A program made the translations under genes and the position numbers. From Qipengyuania aurantiaca (GTDB lineage Bacteria > Pseudomonadota > Alphaproteobacteria > Sphingomonadales > Sphingomonadaceae): DNA of 64,000 bases. Below, one piece after another: positions 37,830 through 46,088 of the stretch. Numbering within the stretch: the stretch's first letter is position 1; every line of letters starts with the position of its first letter. The notes below the pieces were generated by a model. That model was given only the letters and a program-made list of their open reading frames with translations. It was not told the origin of the DNA and did no database searches. The DNA is taken from NCBI RefSeq assembly GCF_019711375.1, contig NZ_CP081295.1:310001-374000 (forward strand), written 5' to 3'.

Positions 37830-39218
37830 ATGGCCGACAAGACCGACCTAGTTCAAGCGGACCGCGGACAGGACGCTATCCCCATCCATCTCGTCAACAA
37901 GGACGGGTTTGGCAGCTGGGCCAAGTCGCTTTCCTCCGGCCAGCGCGCCGCGCTCGAGGCGCAGAAGTTCGACGGCAGCGGCTACCAGGTCGGCATCGTG
38001 CCCGATGGCGACGGCTGGTTTGCCGTGGGCGGCGTGGCCGATCCGGACGATCTTTCCAGCTGGTGCATGGCGAAACTGGCCGAGGCGCTGCCCGCAGGGA
38101 CCTTTCGCCGCGCCGAGGGCGAACCCGGCCCTGCCCTGCACGGATGGCAGACCGCGCAATACAGCTTCACCCGATACAAGAAACCCGACAAGCCGACCGG
38201 CCCGCGCATCCTTCTCACCAAGGAAGCGAGGAAGATCGACGCAGCGCTGAACGAAGCGCGCGCGGTCTGCCTCGTGCGTGATCTCGTCAACACGCCGGCC
38301 GAGGATATGGGTCCGGCCGCGCTTGAAGAGCAGTGCGAACGCCTCGCCAAGGAGCATGGCGGCACGCTTTCTGTGACGCGCGGCGACCAGCTCGAACAGG
38401 GTTATCCCATGGTTCACGCCGTCGGTCGCGCCGCGACGCGCCATCACGCCCCGCGCATCATGCATCTCACCTGGGGCAAGGAGAGCGATCCCGTCATCGC
38501 CGTCGTCGGCAAGGGCGTGTGCTTCGACAGCGGCGGCCTCGACGTGAAGAGCTCCTCCGGAATGCTGCTGATGAAGAAGGACATGGGCGGCGCAGCGCAC
38601 GCGATCGCGCTGGCCGGCCTGATCATGGGCGCGAAGCTGCCCGTGCGGCTGCACCTCCTCGTCCCCGCGGTCGAGAACGCCATTTCGGGCGACAGCTTCC
38701 GCCCCGGCGACGTGCTGAAATCGCGCAAGGGCCTGACGGTAGAGATCGGCAACACCGACGCCGAAGGCCGCCTGATCCTCGGCGATGCGCTGACCCGCGC
38801 TTCGGAAGAGAACCCGGAGCTGATCCTCGATTTCGCCACACTGACCGGCGCGGCGCGCGTGGCGCTCGGCCCCGACTTCCCCGCCCTGATGGCGCGCAAG
38901 GATGCGACCGCCGATGCGCTGATCGAAGCGGGTAAGGCGCATGACGACCAGCCGTGGCGCCTGCCCTTGCCCGAAGCCTATGCCGAATGGCTGCACTCCG
39001 ATATTGCCGACACCAACAACGCGCATGGCAACGCCTTCGCCGGGGCCAGCGTGGCCGGCCTCTTCCTCGACAAATTCGTCGGCGACGGCATCGACTGGGC
39101 GCATTTCGACACCTTCGCATGGCGCCCCGCGGCCAAGCCCGGACGCCCCAAGGGCGGCGATGCCTACGGCCTGCGCGCTGCCTGGCACATGCTCCAGAAC
39201 CGTTTCAAAGCGGCATAG
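37830..39218 (+). CDS. Leucyl aminopeptidase family protein (M17)
   Basis: A 462-residue M17 metallopeptidase that cleaves N-terminal amino acids from peptides in the cytosol. Metal-binding and active-site blocks are complete: VGKGVCFDSGGLDVK, MKKDMGGAAHA and the signature NTDAEGRLILGDAL. The N-terminal domain is shorter than in E. coli PepA and more like the PepB/sphingomonad form. ATG 37830 follows a GAGGGG ribosome site. Confidence 0.93.
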   Translation: MADKTDLVQADRGQDAIPIHLVNKDGFGSWAKSLSSGQRAALEAQKFDGSGYQVGIVPDGDGWFAVGGVADPDDLSSWCMAKLAEALPAGTFRRAEGEPGPALHGWQTAQYSFTRYKKPDKPTGPRILLTKEARKIDAALNEARAVCLVRDLVNTPAEDMGPAALEEQCERLAKEHGGTLSVTRGDQLEQGYPMVHAVGRAATRHHAPRIMHLTWGKESDPVIAVVGKGVCFDSGGLDVKSSSGMLLMKKDMGGAAHAIALAGLIMGAKLPVRLHLLVPAVENAISGDSFRPGDVLKSRKGLTVEIGNTDAEGRLILGDALTRASEENPELILDFATLTGAARVALGPDFPALMARKDATADALIEAGKAHDDQPWRLPLPEAYAEWLHSDIADTNNAHGNAFAGASVAGLFLDKFVGDGIDWAHFDTFAWRPAAKPGRPKGGDAYGLRAAWHMLQNRFKAA

Positions 39219-39290
39219 TTCGTGCGTCCGACTTGCCCAGCACAAGGGACGGGGTTAAGCGCTCCCGCACCGCAAGAGGGAAAGAATTAC

Positions 39291-39644
39291 GTGAGCGCAG
39301 CCGCCGATTACACATTGCCTGAAGGGATCGTGGGACTGAAGGGACCGGTGCAGAAGCCTGCTCCGGGAACACTTCCCCTGCGCGGCGACCTTGCGCACGT
39401 GGCGCTGGCCGATGGATATCTGGCGGCGCACTACGTCATCCCGCACGCCCGCAAGATCGGCGATGCCGATGTGACGCTCAAGCTCACCTCGCGCGACGAT
39501 GCGGAAGACGGCGCGACGCTGCCCGCCAGATCGGACGTCGAGCTGCTCGATTGCGAAGGCGATTGGGTCTGGCTGACCGTCGGTCCGCAAGGCCCCAGCG
39601 GCTATGCGCACAAGAGCGCGCTCGCGCCCGACCTTGACGCATAA
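39291..39644 (+). CDS. Small SH3-like domain protein
   Basis: A 117-residue protein with no export signal. The C-terminal half (VELLDCEGDWVWLTVGPQGPSGYAHKSAL) has the pattern of a bacterial SH3 domain. The N-terminal half contains LRGDLAHVALADGYLAAHYV, seen in small alphaproteobacterial SH3 proteins. Function unknown. The GTG start at 39291 is preceded by AGAGGGAAAG. Its 3' end overlaps the argC start by 11 nt, so the two are coupled. Confidence 0.78.
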   Translation: MSAAADYTLPEGIVGLKGPVQKPAPGTLPLRGDLAHVALADGYLAAHYVIPHARKIGDADVTLKLTSRDDAEDGATLPARSDVELLDCEGDWVWLTVGPQGPSGYAHKSALAPDLDA

Positions 39645-40575
39645 GATCTTCATCGACGGGGCGGCGGGCACGACCGGCCTCGAGATCGCCGAGCGGCTTG
39701 CAGGGCGGAGCGAATTCACCCTGGTCACGCTGGACGATACGCAGCGTAAGGACGCCGCCGCGCGGCGCGAGGCGCTGAACGATGCCGATGTCGCCATCCT
39801 CTGCCTGCCCGACGAGGCGGCGCGCGAAGCCGTCGCGTTGATCGATCCGGCCAGCGGCACCCGCGTGATCGACGCCTCCAGCGCCCATCGCACCGCCGAT
39901 GGCTGGTGCTACGGCTTTCCCGAACTCATCGGCGGCGAGCGCGTCGCGGATGCCCGCCGCATCAGCAATCCGGGCTGCTATCCTACCGGTTTCCTCGGCC
40001 TGCTCGCCCCGCTGGTGAAAGCGGACCTCCTGCCCGCCGCCTGGCCCTACACCGTTCACGCGGTCAGCGGCTATTCGGGCGGCGGCAAGGCGCTGATCGA
40101 GCGGTTCGAGACCGGCAAGGCGCCGGCGTTTCGCGGCTATGGTCTCGCCATGGGGCACAAGCATCTGGGCGAGATGCAAACGCACGCAGGCCTCGCCCAC
40201 GCACCCGTCTTCTCGCCCGCCGTAGTCGATGCCTTTCGCGGCATGGTGGTCGAGATACCGCTGCAGCTTTCGGCCATCGAGGGCGCCGGTGAGGCCGCCG
40301 CGTTGCTGGAGGCGCTGGAAGCGTTTTACGATGGTTCGCAAGTCGTCTCGGTCCACCCCGATTTCGACCTGCCGTCCGAACTGCTGCTGCAGCCCGACGC
40401 CAATCCGCGCGACGATTTGCAGCTCTTCGTCTTCGGGTCCGAGGACGGCACCCAGGCGCGGCTTATCGCCATGCTCGACAACCTCGGCAAGGGCGCAAGC
40501 GGGGCTGCGGTGCAGAACCTCAACCTGCTTTGTGGCCTGCCCGAAACCGCTGGCCTCCATCTCCCCTCTGCCTAA
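39634..40575 (+). CDS. argC: N-acetyl-gamma-glutamyl-phosphate reductase (type 2 ArgC)
   Basis: A 313-residue NADP-dependent enzyme of arginine biosynthesis, of the shorter type 2 class. It begins HKIFIDGAAGTTGLEIAERL (nucleotide loop). The active-site Cys is in SNPGCYPTGF; SGYSGGGKALI and GHKHLGEM follow. The TTG start at 39634 gives the usual N-terminus and lies inside the end of the SH3 gene; ATG 39604 would add ten residues. Confidence 0.93.
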   Translation: MTHKIFIDGAAGTTGLEIAERLAGRSEFTLVTLDDTQRKDAAARREALNDADVAILCLPDEAAREAVALIDPASGTRVIDASSAHRTADGWCYGFPELIGGERVADARRISNPGCYPTGFLGLLAPLVKADLLPAAWPYTVHAVSGYSGGGKALIERFETGKAPAFRGYGLAMGHKHLGEMQTHAGLAHAPVFSPAVVDAFRGMVVEIPLQLSAIEGAGEAAALLEALEAFYDGSQVVSVHPDFDLPSELLLQPDANPRDDLQLFVFGSEDGTQARLIAMLDNLGKGASGAAVQNLNLLCGLPETAGLHLPSA

Positions 40576-41088
<513 letters not shown>

Positions 41089-41149
41089 CCTATCCTGCCC
41101 GCAGGCTGTGCGGGTGCAATACGAATTACCCCAACGGAGGCTAACTACC

Positions 41150-42559
41150 ATGGCAAGTGCAAGCGACGTCCTGAAGCGCATCAAGGACGAGGAGATCGAG
41201 TGGGTCGACCTCCGGTTCACCGACCCCAAGGGCAAGTGGCAGCACCTGACCATGGTCGCCGGCGCTCTCGATGAAGACCAGCTCGAAGACGGCCTGATGT
41301 TCGACGGCTCGTCCATCGCCGGCTGGAAGGTCATCAACGAAAGCGACATGATCCTGCGCCCGGACCTCGATCGCGTCTATGTCGACCCGTTCAGCGCCGA
41401 ACCGATGCTGATCCTCTTCTGCGACATCGTGGAGCCCTCGACCGGCGAACTCTACGCCCGCGACCCGCGTTCGACCGCCAAGCGCGCCGAAAGCTTCGTG
41501 AAGAGCACCGGCCTTGGCGACACGATCTATGTCGGCATGGAAGCCGAGTTCTTCATGTTCGACGATGTCCGCTTCGAAGACGGCTATGCCGGTTCGGGCT
41601 ACGCCATCGACGACATCGAATTGCCGACCAACACCGGCAAGGAATACGAGAGTGGCAACCTTGCCCACCGCCCGCGCGCCAAGGGCGGTTACTTCCCCGT
41701 GGCCCCGGTCGACAGCGCTGTCGACATCCGCGGCGAAATGGTCTCGACCATGATCGAAATGGGCCTGCCCTGCGACAAGCATCACCACGAAGTGGCCGCC
41801 GCGCAGCATGAGCTGGGCGTCACCTTCAGCACGCTGGTCGAAACCGCCGACAACCTGCAGATCTACAAGTATGTGGTCCAGCAGGTCGCCCATATCTACG
41901 GCAAGACCGCGACCTTCATGCCCAAGCCGATCAAGGACGATAACGGTTCGGGCATGCACACCCACATGTCGATCTGGGACGACGGCAAGCCGACCTTCGC
42001 CGGCAACCAGTATGGCGGCCTCAGCGAAAACTGCCTCTACTACATCGGCGGTGTCATCAAACACGCCAAGGCCCTCAACGCCTTCACCAACCCGACCACC
42101 AACAGCTACAAGCGCCTGGTGCCGGGCTTCGAAGCGCCGGTCCTGCTCGCCTATTCGGCGCGCAACCGCTCGGCTGCCTGCCGCATTCCCTATGGCGCGG
42201 GTGACAAGGCGAAGCGCGTGGAATTCCGCTTCCCCGACGCGATGGCGAACCCTTACCTCGCCTATGCCGCGCTGCTGATGGCCGGACTCGACGGTATCCA
42301 GAACAAGATCCACCCGGGCGAAGCCATGGACAAGAACCTCTACGACCTGCCGCCGGCAGAGCTCGCCGACGTTCCGACCGTCTGCGGCAGCTTGCGCGAA
42401 GCGCTCGAAGCGCTGGAAGCCGACCACGAGTTCCTCTTGAAGGGCGACGTCTTCACCAAGGACCAGATTGACGCCTACGCCGAACTGAAGTGGGAAGAGG
42501 TCCTGCGCGTCGAAACCACGCCCTGCCCGGCGGAATTCGACATGTATTACAGCGCGTAA
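41150..42559 (+). CDS. glnA: Glutamine synthetase, type I
   Basis: A 469-residue GSI-beta enzyme, the main ammonium-assimilating ligase. It has [14 protein letters not shown], the ATP-binding [17 protein letters not shown], and the adenylylation tyrosine in KNLYDLPP. It is therefore expected to be switched by GlnE. ATG 41150 has CGGAGG 9 nt upstream. A terminator follows the gene. Confidence 0.98.
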   Translation: MASASDVLKRIKDEEIEWVDLRFTDPKGKWQHLTMVAGALDEDQLEDGLMFDGSSIAGWKVINESDMILRPDLDRVYVDPFSAEPMLILFCDIVEPSTGELYARDPRSTAKRAESFVKSTGLGDTIYVGMEAEFFMFDDVRFEDGYAGSGYAIDDIELPTNTGKEYESGNLAHRPRAKGGYFPVAPVDSAVDIRGEMVSTMIEMGLPCDKHHHEVAAAQHELGVTFSTLVETADNLQIYKYVVQQVAHIYGKTATFMPKPIKDDNGSGMHTHMSIWDDGKPTFAGNQYGGLSENCLYYIGGVIKHAKALNAFTNPTTNSYKRLVPGFEAPVLLAYSARNRSAACRIPYGAGDKAKRVEFRFPDAMANPYLAYAALLMAGLDGIQNKIHPGEAMDKNLYDLPPAELADVPTVCGSLREALEALEADHEFLLKGDVFTKDQIDAYAELKWEEVLRVETTPCPAEFDMYYSA

Positions 42560-42585
42560 CCGCGACGCTGTTGTTGCATGATCGA

Positions 42586-42620
42586 GGGCGTCCGGTTTGG
42601 GCCGGGCGCCCTTTGCCTTT
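42586..42620 (+). terminator. Rho-independent terminator of glnBA
   Basis: GGGCGtCCGG pairs with CCGGgCGCCC around a short loop, followed by TTTGCCTTT, 27 nt after the glnA stop. Confidence 0.75.
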
Positions 42621-42709
42621 GCCGGTCACGGACGGATAGGCCCTACACAATTTCTTAGGGTCGACACGCTATGGTCCGCCGCAAAGCGATATAATCGAAC
42701 GGGACCGGC

Positions 42710-43711
42710 ATGAATTTCTGGCGCAAGGATATATCCGAGGATGACGCGCAGACGCGCGCCGATGTCATCATCCAGAAGAAAAAGCGCAAGCAGGACCCCA
42801 AAGCGTCGGGCCTCGGAGCGGTCGCCATCCCGCGCAACGGGCCGCGCGCAGTGCACCAGCGCAATGAGGACCGCCATGTCCTTCGCGGCAAGACCGCGCG
42901 CGCGGATATCGGCGGCAATATCCACGAGGTCTCGCTGCTCAATCTCTCCTCCAACGGCGTGATGATCGAAGGCGATCTTGCGGTCGATATCGGTGAGGAA
43001 GTCTATCTCTCGATCGAGGAATGCGCGCCGATCACCACCGCCGTGCGATGGCTGCGCGCCGGCCGCATCGGGCTGGAATTCATCGCCGAAACCGTCATCA
43101 TCGCCGAAGCGGGCGTGCAGGAATACGTCGTCAAGACGATCCGCCGCGAGCTGGAGGAATCGGGTGCGGCATCGAAAATGGCGGTCGGTTCCGAACGCCG
43201 CGATATCTCCGCCCGGCACAATCTCGTTTTCGTCGCGAAGCTGCGCTGGGATGCACGCGAGGCCACTGCGCGCCTGCGCAATATTTCGCGCACCGGCGCC
43301 ATGATCGCGCTCGCCGATCCGGCCGACATCGCTGTGGGTGAGGAGGTCACCCTGTCGCTCGCCAACGCCGGTGACGTGGCCGCGCGCGTCCGCTGGGCAT
43401 CAGACCGGCAATTCGGCCTCGAATTCCTCGACGAGTTCGATGTCTCGCTGCTGGTGAAGGAACACTGCGCCGAGCTGGAGGCGGAAGACGACGCGGGCGG
43501 TCTTGGCCGTAGCAAGGAGCCCTGGAGCCCGGCGGCGGAAGATTTCGACGTCGCCAACATGCGCCTCGGCAAGGTCGAAAATCCGCACGAGGCGCCCGCC
43601 ATGCGCTATGGCCGGCTGACGCTGGATGAAGTCTATGCGACGCTCTATCCGAACGGGAAACCCGCCGGTGCGGCGGAAGAGGCCGAACAATCGCCCGGAG
43701 CCGACGGCTAG
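42710..43711 (+). CDS. Tandem PilZ-domain protein
   Basis: A 333-residue cytosolic protein with two PilZ-like domains (about 48-145 and 160-255) and a polar C-terminal tail. Domain 1 has an RxxxR-like element (RHVLR) and NLSSNG, the c-di-GMP pattern. Domain 2 has NISRTG, but its arginine block (RRDISAR) is not canonical, so it may be degenerate. Such proteins act as c-di-GMP receptors in motility, surface polysaccharide or cell-cycle control. No cyclase or target gene adjoins it. The ATG start at 42710 is clear and the gene is monocistronic. Confidence 0.85.
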   Translation: MNFWRKDISEDDAQTRADVIIQKKKRKQDPKASGLGAVAIPRNGPRAVHQRNEDRHVLRGKTARADIGGNIHEVSLLNLSSNGVMIEGDLAVDIGEEVYLSIEECAPITTAVRWLRAGRIGLEFIAETVIIAEAGVQEYVVKTIRRELEESGAASKMAVGSERRDISARHNLVFVAKLRWDAREATARLRNISRTGAMIALADPADIAVGEEVTLSLANAGDVAARVRWASDRQFGLEFLDEFDVSLLVKEHCAELEAEDDAGGLGRSKEPWSPAAEDFDVANMRLGKVENPHEAPAMRYGRLTLDEVYATLYPNGKPAGAAEEAEQSPGADG

Positions 43712-43782
43712 AAAACAATTTCCTACTCACCTTAATTTTGCATGGTCCGGCGGCCTCTCTCGAAGCGAAAGGCCTCCCCCCC

Positions 43783-44388
43783 ATGCATCGCAAACCGATT
43801 TTCGACGCCGTCCGCCGCCTGCTCGGACGCGGCTTCAGCCAGCGCGAGGTCGAAGCGCTCGACGCAGCGCTCGACCGTTCCGGCGAAAATCTTGCGCAGG
43901 ACCGTGCTCCATCCGCTCCATCCTGTGGGGTCTCGCCCGCCGGGCTCCAACTCATCATGCAATTCGAGGGATGCGCGTTCCAGCGCCCCGACGGGCTCTA
44001 CGAAGCCTATCCCGATCCGGGCACCGGCGGTGCACCCTGGACCATCGGCTGGGGCGCGACCGGCGCCGATATCACGCCAGGCACGGTCTGGACCAAGGCG
44101 CAATGCGACGCGCGGCTGGAGACCGATGTCGCAGCCCACGCCCGCGAGGTGCATGACGCGCTGGGCGACTGTCCCACCAGTCAGGCCCAATTCGATGCGC
44201 TCGTCAGCTTCCACTACAACACCGGCGCGATCCATCGTGCGACGCTGACGCGGCTGCACCGCGAAGGACACTACGAAGGTGCGGCGAACGAATTCGCACG
44301 CTGGCGCTACGCCGGAGGACGGGTGCTCAAGGGCCTCGTCCGCCGGCGCCGCGAGGAGGCAAAGCTCTATCGCTCAGCCCTCCCCTAG
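43783..44388 (+). CDS. Phage-type lysozyme (GH24 endolysin-like)
   Basis: A 201-residue muramidase of the T4/lambda-like GH24 type. A short helical N-terminal segment (FSQREVEALDAALD) precedes the catalytic domain. The Glu-8aa-Asp-5aa-Thr layout is recognisable: FEG, YPDPGTGG and WTIGWGAT. Further conserved parts are QFDALVSFHYNTG and RRREEAKLY. No signal peptide or holin is visible and no other phage gene is near, so it is a domesticated lysozyme or a lone remnant. Routine murein remodelling is possible. The start is ATG 43783. Confidence 0.88.
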   Translation: MHRKPIFDAVRRLLGRGFSQREVEALDAALDRSGENLAQDRAPSAPSCGVSPAGLQLIMQFEGCAFQRPDGLYEAYPDPGTGGAPWTIGWGATGADITPGTVWTKAQCDARLETDVAAHAREVHDALGDCPTSQAQFDALVSFHYNTGAIHRATLTRLHREGHYEGAANEFARWRYAGGRVLKGLVRRRREEAKLYRSALP

Positions 44389-44413
44389 GGCGAACCTTGC
44401 CGTCTCATGAACC

Positions 44414-44439
44414 GGAACCGACTCGCGATCTACTCCGTT
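44414..44439 (+). promoter_or_regulatory. EcfG-type (general stress response) promoter
   Basis: GGAAC (44414-44418), a 17-nt spacer and CGTT (44436-44439) match the alphaproteobacterial EcfG consensus GGAAC-N16/17-CGTT exactly. It lies 26-51 nt upstream of the exported Arg/Tyr-rich protein, so a transcript would start near 44446. Confidence 0.65.
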
Positions 44440-44464
44440 GGCACAGTCAAAGGAGTTCAAGACT

Positions 44465-45490
44465 ATGCGTATGTTAATGGCAGGAGCAGCGGCCCTCGCA
44501 CTGGCCGCCAGCGGTGCCGTTGCTCAGGGTAACGGCAATGGAAAGGGCAATGGCGGGGGCAACAAGCCCGCCGCCGCCCAGAACAAGGGCAATGGTGGTG
44601 GCCAGAAGGCCAACCGCGGTCCGCAGCGCCAGGCACAAGCCCAGCGCGGTCAGGGCCAAGGTAATGGGAAGGCCGATCGCGGCCCGGACCGTCGCCCGCA
44701 GCAGGCCAATCAGGGCAACCGTGGCAATGGCAACAACGGACAGGGCAACGACCGCGTCCGCTATAGCGATCGTGACGATCGCCGCGGCAACGACCGCGTG
44801 CGCTATGACGACCGACGTTATGACCGTGACGACCGACGCTATGACGACCGCCGCGTCCTTCGCGGAGAGCGGGACCTTCGCTGGCTTGCGCAGGACCGTT
44901 CGCGCGGCCTGATCGACGGGTGCCCCCCGGGCCTCGCCAAGAAGCGCAACGGCTGCAACCCTCCGGGCCAGGTCAAGGACCGCTACGAACGCAGCCTGTT
45001 CGGCAGCAATTACCGTCCGAGCCTGTTCGGCCTTTCCAACTACGATCGTCGCGGCGACTATTACTACCGTGACGGATACCTCGTGCGCTATGGCGACCGT
45101 GGTATTTCGAGCTGGCTCCCGCTGCTGGGCGGTGCGCTCGGCATCGGCAATGTCTGGCCGAGCGGCTACCAGAGTTACAACGTGCCCGACTACTACGTCG
45201 ACTATTACAACCTCGGCGGACCGGACCGCTATCGCTATGCCGATAACGTGATTTATCGCGTTGATCCGGAAGACGCAGCCATCACCTCGATCGCCGCGCT
45301 GATTACGGGCGACGAATTCACCATCGGTCAGCCGATGCCGCGTGGCTACGACGTCTACAACGTCCCCTACGCCTATCGCGACCGCTATTACGACACGCCC
45401 GACTACATGTACCGCTACTCGGACGGCTACGTCTATCAGGTCGACCCTGAAACGCGTCTCGTGGCAGCCGCCATCGACCTGCTGATCTGA
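44465..45490 (+). CDS. Exported Gly/Asn/Arg/Asp/Tyr-rich protein, unknown function
   Basis: A 341-residue secreted protein. The signal peptide is at residues 1-20 ([20 protein letters not shown]). A disordered stretch rich in Gly, Asn, Gln and Arg follows (about 21-100), then an imperfect Arg-Asp-Tyr repeat (RYDDRRYDRDDRRYDDRR, about 100-125). The C-terminal half has several Tyr-rich repeats around DGY-x-YR and VDPE. The very end is hydrophobic. It recalls RcnB-like or nickel/cobalt-homeostasis proteins in sphingomonads, but I cannot confirm a family. AAAGGAG precedes ATG 44465. An EcfG-type promoter lies upstream, so it is probably stress-induced, and the fasciclin gene follows after 11 nt. 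Confidence 0.78.
   Translation: MRMLMAGAAALALAASGAVAQGNGNGKGNGGGNKPAAAQNKGNGGGQKANRGPQRQAQAQRGQGQGNGKADRGPDRRPQQANQGNRGNGNNGQGNDRVRYSDRDDRRGNDRVRYDDRRYDRDDRRYDDRRVLRGERDLRWLAQDRSRGLIDGCPPGLAKKRNGCNPPGQVKDRYERSLFGSNYRPSLFGLSNYDRRGDYYYRDGYLVRYGDRGISSWLPLLGGALGIGNVWPSGYQSYNVPDYYVDYYNLGGPDRYRYADNVIYRVDPEDAAITSIAALITGDEFTIGQPMPRGYDVYNVPYAYRDRYYDTPDYMYRYSDGYVYQVDPETRLVAAAIDLLI
44750..44870 (+). repeat. Low-complexity Arg-Asp-Tyr coding repeat
   Basis: Imperfect tandem units of about 12-15 nt built on CGCTATGACGACCG run through this part of the exported protein gene. They encode alternating RYDD/RRYD blocks and probably vary in copy number between relatives. Confidence 0.6.
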
Positions 45491-45501
45491 TCCGGAGATA
45501 C

Positions 45502-46083
45502 ATGATGAAGAGCTTTTCCAAACCCTTCGTGCTGGCCGGAGCAATCGCAGGCCTCGCCCTGCTCCCGGCCTGCTCGAGCGATGCCGACACCGCCGAAGCC
45601 GAAACGGCCACGCAGGACACGTCCACCCGCACGCTGGCCGCGTCCTTGGGCGACCTGCCCGACATGGCCAGCCTCAACGGCGCGATCTCGTCGGCCGAGC
45701 TGGGTTCCGTGTTCGATGGCCCGGCAAGTTACACGCTGCTGGCGCCGAACGATTCCGCTTTCGAAGCGCTCGGCGGTACCGGCTCGACGCTGATGGCCGA
45801 AGAGCAGCGCCCGCTGCTGGTCGGAGTGTTGCGCGAACACATCCTGCCCGGTCACCTGACGCCGGAGAACATCCAGGCCGCGCTCGAAAGCCAGGGCGGC
45901 GAGGTCTCGATGACCACGCTCGGCGGCGGGTCGGTCACCTTCACGCAGGAAGGCGATACGATCATGGTTGCCAACGACAGCGGCGCCAAGGCCAGCTTCG
46001 TCGGCAGCGCGACGGCCGCCAACAACGGCGTGATCATCCCGCTCGATACGGTCCTCGTTCCCGAAGAGACCGCAGGGGCCTGA
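45502..46083 (+). CDS. Fasciclin (FAS1) domain lipoprotein
   Basis: A 193-residue protein with a lipoprotein signal (lipobox LPAC, about residues 21-24), an Ala/Thr linker and one FAS1 domain (about 45-190). Conserved FAS1 blocks are seen: YTLLAPNDSAFEAL and LLVGVLREHILPG, with a final hydrophobic strand NNGVIIPLDTVLVP. FAS1 proteins act in adhesion or surface association. It is 11 nt behind the exported stress-linked protein and likely shares its EcfG promoter. It converges on tamB with 5 nt between stops. Confidence 0.92.
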   Translation: MMKSFSKPFVLAGAIAGLALLPACSSDADTAEAETATQDTSTRTLAASLGDLPDMASLNGAISSAELGSVFDGPASYTLLAPNDSAFEALGGTGSTLMAEEQRPLLVGVLREHILPGHLTPENIQAALESQGGEVSMTTLGGGSVTFTQEGDTIMVANDSGAKASFVGSATAANNGVIIPLDTVLVPEETAGA

Positions 46084-46088
46084 CCCTA

